Positions 48,878-58,218 of a stretch of DNA of 64,000 bases are shown here, piece after piece. Position numbers and translations under genes: made by a program. The stretch is from HGM11412 sp045536025. GTDB taxonomy: Bacteria; Bacillota; Clostridia; Christensenellales; Borkfalkiaceae. The notes under the pieces are model-generated. The model worked only from the letters and a program-made list of their open reading frames with translations, made no database searches and was not told the DNA's origin. Within the stretch, counting starts at the first letter, position 1. The number at the start of each line of letters is the position of its first letter. The stretch lies in assembly GCA_045536025.1 (NCBI GenBank), contig JAZSMT010000010.1, forward strand, positions 62,001 to 126,000. Reading direction: 5' to 3'.

Positions 48878-49519
48878 ATGACGCAAGTGAAATTTACCTC
48901 TCGTGCGGACGCGGTGTTTGAAAAGCTTGAAAGCGACATTTTAACGGGCGTTTACAAGCGTGGCACGGTTTTAACCGAAAACGAATTATCTACTGCGCTT
49001 GCGGTATCGCGTACACCAATAAGAGAGGCTATAAGGCGATTAGAGCAAGAAAACCTTTTAAGAGAACTTTCAAAAGGGCACGAGGTTATAGGTATAACTA
49101 ACGAAGATATTATGGATATCTACGACGTGAGAATTGCAATCGAAGGGAAAGCCGTTAGACTTTGTGCTGAGAGAATATCAAGCGCTAAACTTGACGAAAT
49201 GCGCGAGGTTATCGACCTTCAAGAATTTTACACGCTTAAAAGCGTAGCTGATAAAATTAAGGGGACGGACTCACGCTTTCACGAGCTTATTTACAAATGC
49301 TCGGGTAGTTCGATATACGATTCGATACTTTCAAACCTTCATAGAAAAATTCAGCTTTGTAGAAAAGTATCCGTATCAAATAGCGACCGTGCCGAGCAAG
49401 CTATCAAAGAACATCGCGAAATATTTAACGCTATTGAAAAACGTGACGGTGAGCTTGCTGAAAAGCTTATGGTAAAACACTTGTTAAACGCAAAAAATAA
49501 TATAAAGAGGTTAAAATAA
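48878..49519 (+). CDS. GntR-family (FCD) transcriptional regulator
   Basis: A 213-residue regulator with an N-terminal winged helix (about 8-72: LTENELSTALAVSRTPIREAIRRLEQENL) and a C-terminal FCD ligand-binding domain with metal-site histidines (DSRFHELIY, HREIFNAIE, HLLNAKNN). It lies between the citrate synthase and aconitase genes, starting two bases after the former and overlapping the latter by one. It probably controls the operon through the palindromes at 47464-47487, in response to citrate or another organic acid; the ligand is inferred from context. Confidence 0.92.
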   Translation: MTQVKFTSRADAVFEKLESDILTGVYKRGTVLTENELSTALAVSRTPIREAIRRLEQENLLRELSKGHEVIGITNEDIMDIYDVRIAIEGKAVRLCAERISSAKLDEMREVIDLQEFYTLKSVADKIKGTDSRFHELIYKCSGSSIYDSILSNLHRKIQLCRKVSVSNSDRAEQAIKEHREIFNAIEKRDGELAEKLMVKHLLNAKNNIKRLK

Positions 49520-51447
49520 TGGGACTTACTATTGCCGAAAAAATTATTAAAAACCACCTCGTTAGTGGCGAGATGATAAAAGGGCAAGAAATTGCACTTA
49601 AAATAGACCAAACCTTAACTCAAGACGCTACTGGAACGATGGCGTATCTTGAATTTGAAACGATGGGACTAAAAAGGGTTAAAACCGAGCGTTCGGTAGC
49701 GTATATCGACCACAATACCTTACAATGTGGATTTGAAAATGCAGACGACCATCGTTATATTCAGTCGGTTGCTAAAAAGCACGGAATATATTTCTCGCGC
49801 CCAGGTAACGGCATTTGCCACCAAGTTCATCTTGAAAGGTTTTCAAAGCCTGGCAAAACGCTTATCGGGTCGGACAGCCACACCCCAACCGGCGGTGGCA
49901 TAGGTATGCTATCTTTTGGCGCTGGCGGACTTGACGTTGCCGTTGCTATGGGCGGTGGCGCGTACTACATAACCATGCCTAAAATGTATAAGGTTAATTT
50001 GACGGGTAAACTCAATCCTTTCGTAACCGCAAAGGACGTTTCTCTTGAAATACTTAGAATTTTATCGGTAAAGGGCGGTGTTGGCGCGATTATCGAGTGG
50101 GGTGGCGAGGGTGTTAAAACTCTTTCCGTTCCCGAACGTGCAACCATCACAAATATGGGCACTGAGCTTGGTGCAACTACTTCGATATTCCCTTCTGACG
50201 AAATCACAAAAGAGTTTTTAATCGCTCAAAACAGAGCTGAAGACTATATTCCCTTATTTGCCGACGAGGACGCAGTTTACGATAGAATTATCGATATAAA
50301 TTTAAGCGAGCTTGAACCGCTTATCGCTTGCCCTCACAGCCCCGATAACGTTAAAAAAGTATCCGAGCTTAAGGGCGTTAAGGTAAACCAAGTGTGCATA
50401 GGCTCTTGCACCAACTCATCATATCAAGACCTTTTAAAGGTAGCTAATTTATTAAAAGGCAAAAAGATAAGTGAAGAGGTTAGCTTATCGGTATCCCCAG
50501 GCTCAAAGCAAGTTCTTACTATGCTTTCGTCCTCAGGCGCGCTTAACGATATAATAAGCTCGGGCGCAAGAATACTTGAGTGCGCGTGCGGTCCTTGTAT
50601 CGGTATGGGCTTTTCGCCTAATTCCGCAGGCGTTAGCTTAAGAACGTTTAATAGAAACTTCTTAGGTCGTAGCGGAACGAAAGATGCGGGCGTGTATCTC
50701 GTATCTCCCGAAACTGCGGTTGCGGCGGCACTTACCGGCGAGATTACCGACCCAAGGCTTCTAGGCGATATGCCTGCCGTTTCAATGCCTAACTCCTTTA
50801 TGATTGACGACAGCGCAGTTATTCCCCCTGCAAATGAAAAAGAAGCTGAAAAGCTAGAGGTTTTAAGAGGACCTAACATTAAGCCTTTCCCTCAAACTTA
50901 TCCGCTTGAAAACAGTTTAAAAGTAGCTGTTGGCTTAAAGGTTGGCGACAATATAACTACCGACCATATCATGCCCGCAGGCGCAAAAATTCTTCCCTAT
51001 CGCTCGAATATCCCTTATTTATCTAAATTCTGTTTCTCGGTGGTTGACGAAAACTATTCAGAGCGCGCGTTATCTCTTAAGTCAAGCGTAATAGTTGGCG
51101 GTGAAAACTACGGGCAAGGCTCGTCAAGAGAGCACGCTGCGCTCGTACCGCTATATCTTGGCGTTAAAGCTGTAATTGCAAAAAGCTTTGCAAGAATTCA
51201 TATAGCAAACCTTATAAACGCGGGAATTATCCCATTAACCTTTGAAAACGCTAGCGATTACGACCTTATTTCTCAAGGGGACGATTTGGTGCTTGATAAT
51301 TTGTTTAGCGGTATCAAAGACGGGGCTATAGGGCTAAAAAACCTCACAAACGGAAAAGAAATTACTTTAAAATGCGCCTTTACCGATAGGCAAATTGATA
51401 TAATTAAAGCAGGTGGACTTCTTGCTTATACTAAAAATTCAAAATAG
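49519..51447 (+). CDS. acnA: Aconitate hydratase
   Basis: Isomerises citrate to isocitrate through cis-aconitate using a 4Fe-4S cluster. The 642-residue monomeric type has the cluster cysteines in CIGSCTNSS and CACGPCIGMG, the substrate motif GSDSHTPTGGGIGML, and a C-terminal swivel domain with GENYGQGSSREHAAL. It is shorter than the 890-residue AcnA and resembles the aconitase/homoaconitase form common in Clostridia and mitochondria-like groups. It is translated just after the GntR gene and eight bases before icd. Confidence 0.92.
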   Translation: MGLTIAEKIIKNHLVSGEMIKGQEIALKIDQTLTQDATGTMAYLEFETMGLKRVKTERSVAYIDHNTLQCGFENADDHRYIQSVAKKHGIYFSRPGNGICHQVHLERFSKPGKTLIGSDSHTPTGGGIGMLSFGAGGLDVAVAMGGGAYYITMPKMYKVNLTGKLNPFVTAKDVSLEILRILSVKGGVGAIIEWGGEGVKTLSVPERATITNMGTELGATTSIFPSDEITKEFLIAQNRAEDYIPLFADEDAVYDRIIDINLSELEPLIACPHSPDNVKKVSELKGVKVNQVCIGSCTNSSYQDLLKVANLLKGKKISEEVSLSVSPGSKQVLTMLSSSGALNDIISSGARILECACGPCIGMGFSPNSAGVSLRTFNRNFLGRSGTKDAGVYLVSPETAVAAALTGEITDPRLLGDMPAVSMPNSFMIDDSAVIPPANEKEAEKLEVLRGPNIKPFPQTYPLENSLKVAVGLKVGDNITTDHIMPAGAKILPYRSNIPYLSKFCFSVVDENYSERALSLKSSVIVGGENYGQGSSREHAALVPLYLGVKAVIAKSFARIHIANLINAGIIPLTFENASDYDLISQGDDLVLDNLFSGIKDGAIGLKNLTNGKEITLKCAFTDRQIDIIKAGGLLAYTKNSK

Positions 51448-51455
51448 GTGTTATT

Positions 51456-52664
51456 ATGGAAAAAATTAAAATGCTTACCCCTCTCGTTGAGATGGACGGC
51501 GACGAAATGACTAGAATTATTTGGAAGGAAATTAAAGACGAACTTATTTGCCCTTTCGTTGATTTGAAAACGGAATATTACGATTTAGGTCTTTTAAAGC
51601 GTGACGAAACTGACGATAAAATTACCGTAGAATCTGCTGAAGCTACCAAAAAATACGGCGTTGCGGTAAAGTGCGCTACAATTACCCCCAACGCACAGCG
51701 TATGACGGAGTATAACCTTAAACAAATGTGGAAAAGTCCTAACGGTACGATTAGAGCAATACTTGACGGAACGGTATTTCGCGCGCCCATTACTTTACCT
51801 ATAATAAAGCCCGTAGTTAAAACGTGGGAAGCACCCATCACTATTGCAAGACACGCCTACGGCGACGTATATAAAGGGGCTGAAATGAGGGTAGGTAAAG
51901 GTAAAGCCGAGCTTGTATTTACCGATGAAAACGGAGTTGAAACCCGTCAAGAAGTTTACAATTTCGAGTGTGACGGCGTTTTACAAGGTCAGTTTAATAA
52001 AGATAGCTCGATAAAATCGTTTGCGCGCTCGTGCTTTAACTACGCACTAAGCGTTAAGCAAGACTTGTGGTTTTCTACCAAAGACACTATTTCTAAAAAA
52101 TACGACCACACCTTTAAAAACATCTTTGAAGAAATTTACGAAAACGAGTTTAAAGCAGAGTTTGAAAAGAACAATCTTGAGTATTTTTACACCCTTATCG
52201 ACGATGCAGTTGCAAGGGTAGTTAGGTCAAAGGGCGGTTTTATTTGGGCGCTTAAAAACTACGACGGCGACGTTATGAGCGATATGGTATCGACAGCGTT
52301 CGGCTCGCTTGCAATGATGACGTCGGTTCTCGTTTCTCCCGATGGCAAGTACGAATACGAGGCTGCTCACGGCACGGTAACTCGCCACTATTATAGATAC
52401 TTAAAGGGCGAAAAAACCTCAACAAACCCCATGGCTACCATTTACGCTTGGACGGGTGCGCTTAGAAAGCGTGGTGAGCTTGATAATTTACCTAAACTTG
52501 TTGATTTTGCAAACAAACTTGAAAAGGCTTGTATTGACACTTTACTTAGTGGTGTTATGACTAAAGATTTAGTTAATTTAACCGACGGCTCGGTTGAAAT
52601 TAAATCGGTTAATACCTCAGAATTTATTAAAGAGATAAGATTAAACTTAGAAAAAGCACTTTAA
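51456..52664 (+). CDS. icd: Isocitrate dehydrogenase, NADP-dependent, dimeric eukaryotic-like type
   Basis: Oxidatively decarboxylates isocitrate to 2-oxoglutarate. The 402-residue protein belongs to the type II homodimeric family: MDGDEMTRIIWKEIKDELI at the N-terminus, WKSPNGTIRAILDGTVFRAPI, and EAAHGTVTRHYYRYLKGEKTSTNP. This differs from the E. coli-type Icd of about 416 residues. It ends the operon that builds 2-oxoglutarate for glutamate synthesis; NADP preference is assumed from the family, not proven by a visible residue. Confidence 0.94.
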   Translation: MEKIKMLTPLVEMDGDEMTRIIWKEIKDELICPFVDLKTEYYDLGLLKRDETDDKITVESAEATKKYGVAVKCATITPNAQRMTEYNLKQMWKSPNGTIRAILDGTVFRAPITLPIIKPVVKTWEAPITIARHAYGDVYKGAEMRVGKGKAELVFTDENGVETRQEVYNFECDGVLQGQFNKDSSIKSFARSCFNYALSVKQDLWFSTKDTISKKYDHTFKNIFEEIYENEFKAEFEKNNLEYFYTLIDDAVARVVRSKGGFIWALKNYDGDVMSDMVSTAFGSLAMMTSVLVSPDGKYEYEAAHGTVTRHYYRYLKGEKTSTNPMATIYAWTGALRKRGELDNLPKLVDFANKLEKACIDTLLSGVMTKDLVNLTDGSVEIKSVNTSEFIKEIRLNLEKAL

Positions 52665-52670
52665 AGCATA

Positions 52671-52703
52671 AAAAAATACGATTGCAACCGCAATCGTATT
52701 TTT
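52671..52703. terminator. Bidirectional terminator between icd and serA
   Basis: AAAAATACGATTGC/GCAATCGTATTTTT, a 14-bp perfect stem with an AACC loop, between two convergent genes. A and T runs on both sides allow use on either strand. Confidence 0.93.
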
Positions 52704-52714
52704 AATTTATAAAA

Positions 52715-53866
52715 TTATAAAACTCTAACTCTTATAACACCGTCGATAGCGTTAAGTTTTTGAAGGATTTCGTCGTTAAGGGCGGTAACGTCTAAAATAG
52801 AGTATGCAAAGTCGCCCTTACTTGAGTTTACAAAGTTTTCAATGTTTACCTTGTTTTCGCCCATAATGGTAGAAAACTGTGCTATCATACCGTGAACGTT
52901 TTTGTGGCATATCGTAATTCTTTTTTCAGCCATGCGCGGAGCAGAGCATCTTGGGAAGTTTACGCTGTTATTTACGTTACCGTTTTCGATATAGTCTTTA
53001 AGCTCTTTAGCTGCCATAACCGCGCAGTTGTCTTCCGCCTCTGGGGTAGACGCACCGAGGTGAGGGGTTAATACAACGCCGTCAACTCCGATAAGTTCTT
53101 CCGAGGGGAAATCGCAGAAATATCTAGACATTTTGCCCGATTTAAGAGCCTCGATAACCGCTTGATTATCAACGAGTTCACCGCGCGCACAGTTGATAAT
53201 AACTACGCCCTCTTTCATTTCGGCAATTTTACTTGCGTTTATCATTTTATCCTTTTCTTTAGTGTAGGGAACGTGTATGGTTATATAGTCGCAAGTTTTA
53301 TAAAGTTCGTCTAAATCGCTAGTAATTTCAACGTGGCGAGAAAGATGAAGTGCACTCATTACCGACAAATAAGGGTCGTAACCTAACACCTCCATATTAA
53401 GTGCGATAGCCGAGTTTGCAACTTTTGCACCTATTGCGCCAAGACCGATAACGCCAAGCTTTTTGCCTGCAATTTCTCTACCAACGAAATTCTTTTTACC
53501 CTTTTCAACCTGCTTGCCGATACCTTCAGTGCCCTTTAAGGTTTTAACCCACTCGATAGAGGGAACTATTTTTCTCGAGCTTAAAAGTAGTGCGGTTATA
53601 ACTAGTTCGTTTACCGCGTTTGCGTTTGCGCCCGGGGTGTTAAATACCACTACGCCTTTTTGAGCGTATTCCTCGCAAGGTATATTGTTTACGCCTGCGC
53701 CTGCTCTTGCGATAGCTAAAACGCTATCGGGGAGGTCGTAACCGTGCATATCAAAGCTACGAAGAATAATGCCTTTTGGGTTAGCGCTATTGTCAGTTAC
53801 GGTATAGTTTTTTCCAAGAACGCCCGTTACGAGTTCGCTTACGGGGTTTAATTTTAAAATATCCAT
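52715..53866 (-). CDS. serA: D-3-phosphoglycerate dehydrogenase
   Basis: First step of serine synthesis: oxidises 3-phosphoglycerate to 3-phosphohydroxypyruvate. The 383-residue protein has the NAD-binding GVIGLGAIGAKVAN, the catalytic RGELVD segment and HLGASTPEAE with the active histidine, followed by a C-terminal ACT domain (about 315-383) for feedback by serine. It is the shorter form with one ACT domain. It lies nine bases after serC on the minus strand. Confidence 0.96.
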   Translation of the reverse strand: MDILKLNPVSELVTGVLGKNYTVTDNSANPKGIILRSFDMHGYDLPDSVLAIARAGAGVNNIPCEEYAQKGVVVFNTPGANANAVNELVITALLLSSRKIVPSIEWVKTLKGTEGIGKQVEKGKKNFVGREIAGKKLGVIGLGAIGAKVANSAIALNMEVLGYDPYLSVMSALHLSRHVEITSDLDELYKTCDYITIHVPYTKEKDKMINASKIAEMKEGVVIINCARGELVDNQAVIEALKSGKMSRYFCDFPSEELIGVDGVVLTPHLGASTPEAEDNCAVMAAKELKDYIENGNVNNSVNFPRCSAPRMAEKRITICHKNVHGMIAQFSTIMGENKVNIENFVNSSKGDFAYSILDVTALNDEILQKLNAIDGVIRVRVL

Positions 53867-53875
53867 AGTTTATCC

Positions 53876-54949
53876 TTATTTGTTTTCAAGTTCAAATTTC
53901 TTCATAAATTCTATAAGCGCTTTAACGCCTTCAACGGGCATTGCGTTATAAATACTTGCTCTCATACCGCCAACGAGCCTATGACCTTTAAGGGATACGA
54001 GGCCGTTTGCAGTTGCTTCTCTAACAAATTTAGCGTCAAGCTCTTCGCTACCCGTTACGAAAGGAACGTTCATAATAGAACGGTCTTTTTTGTTAACGGT
54101 GTTTTTATAAAGGGAAGAGTTGTCTATAAAATCGTAAAGTAGCCTTGCTTTATATTCGTTTATCTGATTAATAGCTTTTACGCCACCTAAATTTTTAAGC
54201 CATCTAAATACAAGCATTGAAATATAAATGGGGAAACACGGCGGAGTGTTGTATAAGCTATCGTTTTTAGCTTGGATGTGATAGTTGAGCATAGTTGGGC
54301 AAATGCTTAGTTGCTTACCTAAAAGCTCTTTTTTAACGATAACGATAGTAACGCCTGCGGGAGCGATATTTTTTTGCGCGCCTGCGTAGATAAGGCCAAA
54401 ATCAGAAACGTTAACTTCTTCACTTAAAATGTTAGAGCTCATATCGGCAACGAGAGGTGCTTTGGTTTTAGGAAACTCTGTGTATCTCGTTCCAAAAATG
54501 GTGTTATTAGACGTTATATGAACGTAGTCGGCATCCGCAGAAAACTCGATTTTATCAAGGTCAGGAATATAGGTAAAGTTTTTGTCTTTTGACGAGGCTA
54601 CGATTTTAGCTTCACCGTATTTTGCGCCCTCTTCTTGCGCCTTGCCTGCAAAGTTACCTGTTACGATATAGTCTGCTTTACCGTTTACCATAAGGTTAAG
54701 AGGAACTGCCGCAAACTGTTGAGATGCACCGCCTTGAACGAATAAAACGGCGTAATCTTCAGGGATATTCATAAGCTCGCGAAGTAGTGCGTTAGCCTCG
54801 TCGTTAACAGCCATAAAGGTTTTACTTCGATGGCTCATTTCGGATATACTCATACCCGAATTTTGATAATCTAAAAATTCGTTTTGCGCTTGCTTTAAAA
54901 CGTCAAGCGGAAGTGTGGACGGGCCTGCAGCAAAGTTGTAAACTCTCAT
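53876..54949 (-). CDS. serC: Phosphoserine aminotransferase
   Basis: PLP enzyme that converts 3-phosphohydroxypyruvate to phosphoserine using glutamate. The 357 residues have YNFAAGPSTLPLDVLKQAQ at the start, VADMSSNILSEEV and the PLP lysine in YAGAQKNIAPAGVT, and end with GGMRASIYNAMP. AAGGAG precedes the ATG. serC-serA is a two-gene operon with a structured leader of about 180 bases. The third enzyme, phosphoserine phosphatase, is not in the window. Confidence 0.97.
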   Translation of the reverse strand: MRVYNFAAGPSTLPLDVLKQAQNEFLDYQNSGMSISEMSHRSKTFMAVNDEANALLRELMNIPEDYAVLFVQGGASQQFAAVPLNLMVNGKADYIVTGNFAGKAQEEGAKYGEAKIVASSKDKNFTYIPDLDKIEFSADADYVHITSNNTIFGTRYTEFPKTKAPLVADMSSNILSEEVNVSDFGLIYAGAQKNIAPAGVTIVIVKKELLGKQLSICPTMLNYHIQAKNDSLYNTPPCFPIYISMLVFRWLKNLGGVKAINQINEYKARLLYDFIDNSSLYKNTVNKKDRSIMNVPFVTGSEELDAKFVREATANGLVSLKGHRLVGGMRASIYNAMPVEGVKALIEFMKKFELENK

Positions 54950-54984
54950 AATAAACTCCTTATTAAAATACTTTTAATAAATTA

Positions 54985-55103
54985 GAACTTGTAAACTTGC
55001 TTGCAAGGGTTTACAAGTTCGCCGTTTTTCAAACTTGAAGTGTAAAAACACTAGTTTTTACGGCAAAACGCAAGTTTTGCAAAAATTTTGCTACCAGCAA
55101 AAT
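54985..55103 (-). promoter_or_regulatory. Structured leader of serC-serA
   Basis: Four perfect stems follow one another: GAACTTGTAAAC/GTTTACAAGTTC (54985-55020, 12 bp), GTAAAAAC/GTTTTTAC (55042-55061), GCAAAAC/GTTTTGC (55063-55080) and ATTTTGCT/AGCAAAAT (55085-55103). The last two share GCAAAA arms and can pair with each other instead, giving alternative folds. On the minus-strand RNA the last-named stem comes first and is followed by a T run, as in an attenuator. No T-box or known riboswitch core was recognised. Confidence 0.6.
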
Positions 55104-55135
55104 ATTTAACTTTCTTTATTTTCTAAATTGTAATC

Positions 55136-55164
55136 ATTATATAACTTTGTTAAAAATTACACAA
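55136..55164 (-). promoter_or_regulatory. Promoter of serC-serA
   Basis: On the minus strand TTGTGT (55164-55159), 17-base spacer, TATAAT (55141-55136). The leader would be about 180 bases. Confidence 0.65.
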
Positions 55165-55204
55165 GTAATTTGCGCCCTAAATACGAAATTTTAATTAAAA
55201 AAAT

Positions 55205-55225
55205 TCGGGAGTAAAACTCCCGAAA
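55205..55225 (-). terminator. Terminator after glnA
   Basis: TTCGGGAG/CTCCCGAA with a TAAAA loop between glnA and the serC promoter. On the minus strand it is followed by a run of T residues. Confidence 0.85.
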
Positions 55226-55237
55226 AGATTTTATTAA

Positions 55238-57322
55238 TTATTTAACGCTAAAAAGTAGTTTTGCATACGAGGGATACGGCCAATACTTTTCGTCGGTATA
55301 CGTTTCAGCCTCGTCCGCAGCCGAGCGAAGAGCTTCCATACAAGGCAACACCTCGTCTTTTATAATAAGCGAAGCCTTTTTATAATCGTCGGTTATCTCG
55401 CTTGCCTTTTCAATTAAAAGTGAAAGCTTATCCGTTTCGCGGTATACCGTTTCGTTAAGGGTATTAAGCTTTTTAATAAGCTCGATATCGGTGGCGGTAG
55501 ATATGCCGTTAGACTTTTTAAGCTCAACTACCTCTAAAAGCTTAGAGATATAGTTGTTAATTGCAGGATAAATTTCCTTTTTTGCCATATCAAGCATTGT
55601 AAGTGCTTCAATTTTAACTATACGCGTATAGTTTTCAAGCATAACTCTCTCTATCGCAAAAAGCTCGGTGCGAGATAAAACCTTGTGTTTTTCAAAAAGC
55701 TCAACGTTTTTGTCAGCCGTGTAGTAAACTACTGCTTCCGGCGTAGTTTTAAGGTTTTTAAGTCCACGCGCCTTTGCCTCTTCAACCCACTCGTCTGAAT
55801 AGTTATTGCCGTTAAAGATAATTCTTTCGTGATTTTTTATCGTTTCGGCAACGATGTCGTGAACGGTTTTGGTAACGTCTTTAGAACTTTCTAACTGTTT
55901 AGCAAACAAGTCAAGACTTTCAGCAACGATAGTGTTTAATACGACGTTGCAGTCGGCAATAGAATCGTTAGAGCCTACCATACGAAACTCAAACTTATTA
56001 CCAGTAAACGCAAGAGGGGAGGTTCTGTTTCTATCGGTAGCGTCTTTAGGAAGAGGCGGAAGAATTTTAGCGCCTAATCTCATAGTAGTTTTACCAGTTT
56101 TGTAGGTAGAATTGTTAATAAACGCCTTGAGAGCGCTTAATAAATCGTCGCCTAAAAATACCGAGATAATTGCAGGAGGCGCTTCGTGCGCACCTAAACG
56201 GTGGTCGTTACCTGCGCTTGCAACTGACGCCCTTAAAATATCCTGATAGTCGTCAACCGCTTTTATTATAGCGGATAAAAAGAGTAAAAACTGTAAGTTT
56301 TCAGCAGGGGTTTCACCTGGGTCTAATAGGTTAACGCCCGTGTCCGTTACGAGCGACCAGTTGTTGTGCTTTCCCGAACCGTTTACGCCCTTAAAAGGCT
56401 TTTCAGCAAGTAGGCAGGTAAGCCCGTGGCGCTCGGCTACCTTTTTCATAAGTTCCATCGTAAGCTGATTGTGGTCGGTAGCGGTGTTTACTAAGGTAAA
56501 CACGGGTGCAAGTTCGTGCTGTGCGGGCGCAACTTCATTGTGCTCGGTTTTAGCAAAAATTCCGAGCTTCCAAAGCTCACGATTTAAGCTTTCCATAAAC
56601 GACTTAACTCTCGGCTTGATTGCGCCAAAGTAGTGGTCGCCAAGCTCTTGACCTTTTGGGGGTTTTGCGCCGAAAAGCGTTCTTCCTGTAAAAATTAAAT
56701 CCTCTCTTTTTTGAGCCGTTTCTTTATCGATTAAAAAATACTCTTGCTCTGCACCTACCGTAACGTGAACTTTAGACACGTCCGTTTTACCTAAAAGATG
56801 TAAAATCTTAAGCGATTTTTTGTTTATCGTTTCAAGCGAGCGAATAAGGGGTGTTTTTTTATCAAGCGCCTCTCCGCTAAAGGAGCAAAACGCCGTGGGA
56901 ATACACAAGGTGTTATCTTTAATGAATGCGTAAGACGACGGGTCCCAAGCTGTATAACCTCTAGCCTCAAAGGTAGCTCTTATACCGCCGTTGGGAAAAG
57001 ACGACGCGTCCGGCTCGCCCTTTATCAGCGCTTTACCGCTAAACTCCATAATAACGCCACCGCCTTTAACGGGCGAAATAAAACTGTCGTGCTTTTCGGC
57101 GGTAATACCCGTCATAGGCTGAAACCAGTGAGTGTAGTGAGTAGCGCCTTTTGAGATAGCCCAATCCTTCATCGCGTCAGCCACCTCTTGGGCAACGGCA
57201 AAGTCAAGCGGTTCGTTTTCGTTAACCGCCTTTTTAAGCGAACGATACACGTCGGGCGATAGCGCCGACTTCATTGCCTTTTCGTTAAATACGTTTTCCG
57301 CAAAAATTTCGGGTATATTCAT
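55238..57322 (-). CDS. glnN: Glutamine synthetase type III
   Basis: Makes glutamine from glutamate, ammonia and ATP. The 694-residue GSIII form, distinct from the 450-residue GSI, has the N-terminal MNIPEIFAENVFNEKAMKSALSP-type entry, THYTHWFQPMTG, EFSGKALIKGEPDASSFPNGG, EQEYFLID, and the GSGKHNNWSL catalytic segment. The start at 57322 is preferred (AGAGG upstream) because the ATG at 57382 falls within the promoter. It lies upstream of serCA on the same strand but has its own terminator. Confidence 0.96.
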   Translation of the reverse strand: MNIPEIFAENVFNEKAMKSALSPDVYRSLKKAVNENEPLDFAVAQEVADAMKDWAISKGATHYTHWFQPMTGITAEKHDSFISPVKGGGVIMEFSGKALIKGEPDASSFPNGGIRATFEARGYTAWDPSSYAFIKDNTLCIPTAFCSFSGEALDKKTPLIRSLETINKKSLKILHLLGKTDVSKVHVTVGAEQEYFLIDKETAQKREDLIFTGRTLFGAKPPKGQELGDHYFGAIKPRVKSFMESLNRELWKLGIFAKTEHNEVAPAQHELAPVFTLVNTATDHNQLTMELMKKVAERHGLTCLLAEKPFKGVNGSGKHNNWSLVTDTGVNLLDPGETPAENLQFLLFLSAIIKAVDDYQDILRASVASAGNDHRLGAHEAPPAIISVFLGDDLLSALKAFINNSTYKTGKTTMRLGAKILPPLPKDATDRNRTSPLAFTGNKFEFRMVGSNDSIADCNVVLNTIVAESLDLFAKQLESSKDVTKTVHDIVAETIKNHERIIFNGNNYSDEWVEEAKARGLKNLKTTPEAVVYYTADKNVELFEKHKVLSRTELFAIERVMLENYTRIVKIEALTMLDMAKKEIYPAINNYISKLLEVVELKKSNGISTATDIELIKKLNTLNETVYRETDKLSLLIEKASEITDDYKKASLIIKDEVLPCMEALRSAADEAETYTDEKYWPYPSYAKLLFSVK

Positions 57323-57353
57323 AAGTAAACCTCTTGTAAAAACTATACGTTTT

Positions 57354-57382
57354 ATTATAAATAAGCCGTTAGAGTTTGTCAA
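57354..57382 (-). promoter_or_regulatory. Promoter of glnN
   Basis: On the minus strand TTGACA (57382-57377), 17-base spacer, TATAAT (57359-57354), a perfect consensus, with a leader of about 25 bases. Confidence 0.88.
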
Positions 57383-57472
57383 CTGATATGAGGGGCTTAA
57401 TAGAGGTGAATTAATCGTTTTTTCATTTACTATTTTTGTTATTATCGGTGTTTTTATCGCATACCATAAACT

Positions 57473-58162
57473 ATGCAGATTTTCAAAACGTTAACGTACA
57501 AAGCACTTATAATTATTACAATAATAATATCAATAATCACCCTATTTGGCGGTTTTTTCATAAAAAAAGCCTCTTACGAGAGCAAGAAGTTTACCGTAGT
57601 TATCGACGCGGGGCACGGCGGTATCGACGGAGGCGCATCAGGCGTAACTACCGGCGTTAGAGAAAGCGATTTGAATTTATTGATTGCTAAAAATTTAAAA
57701 GAGCTTTTTGAACAAAGCGGTTTTATCGTCGTTATGACGAGAGAGATAGACGAGGGGCTTTACGGCACTACAGACCCAGGATTTAAAAAGCGCGATTTAC
57801 TAGAGCGCGAAAAAATAATTAACAATTCGCTTGCCGACCTTTGCGTTTCGGTGCATTTAAACGTTTATTCTTCTCAAAGCCGTAGGGGCGCACAGGTGTT
57901 TTTTAATAGAGAGATTTCCGAGAGCAAAAAGCTTGCCGACCTTATTCAAGGTAGAATTAACGGAATAGGCGTATCGCCGAGATTGTACGACGCGCTACAC
58001 GGCGATTATTATCTTCTTAATCAAAGCCGTATTCCAACAGTTATCGTAGAGTGTGGTTTTCTATCTAGCCCCGAGGACGAGAAGCTCTTGCTAAACGAAG
58101 ATTATCGCGCTAAGATAAGTGGAGCTATACACAAGGGGTGTATCGACTATCTTTCACTATAA
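57473..58162 (+). CDS. cwlD: Germination-specific N-acetylmuramoyl-L-alanine amidase CwlD
   Basis: Removes peptide side chains from muramic acid in the spore cortex so that muramic-delta-lactam can form, a mark later read by SleB. The 229-residue Amidase_3 protein has an N-terminal membrane/signal segment (about 10-31), then VVIDAGHGGIDGGA with a zinc histidine, VRESDLN with the second ligand, SVHLN and the catalytic Glu in IVECGFLS. No Shine-Dalgarno is evident. It is divergent from glnN. Confidence 0.93.
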   Translation: MQIFKTLTYKALIIITIIISIITLFGGFFIKKASYESKKFTVVIDAGHGGIDGGASGVTTGVRESDLNLLIAKNLKELFEQSGFIVVMTREIDEGLYGTTDPGFKKRDLLEREKIINNSLADLCVSVHLNVYSSQSRRGAQVFFNREISESKKLADLIQGRINGIGVSPRLYDALHGDYYLLNQSRIPTVIVECGFLSSPEDEKLLLNEDYRAKISGAIHKGCIDYLSL

Positions 58163-58179
58163 TTTTTTTATGCGTATAG

Positions 58180-58208
58180 TTGTCATTGGATGAAAGTTAT
58201 GCTATACT
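58180..58208 (+). promoter_or_regulatory. Promoter of mrnC
   Basis: TTGTCA (58180-58185), 17-base spacer, TATACT (58203-58208). Transcription would start near 58215, only about four bases before the mrnC ATG. Confidence 0.7.
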
Positions 58209-58218
58209 TATTAAGTAT

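Noticed and set aside
54985..55135. T-box riboswitch before serC
   Set aside because: No T-box bulge sequence (AGGGTGGNACCGCG type) or specifier-loop layout was found; the stems look different.
57323..57382. 20-residue N-terminal extension of glutamine synthetase III
   Set aside because: The first codon falls in the -35 box of a consensus promoter; AGAGG supports the ATG at 57322.
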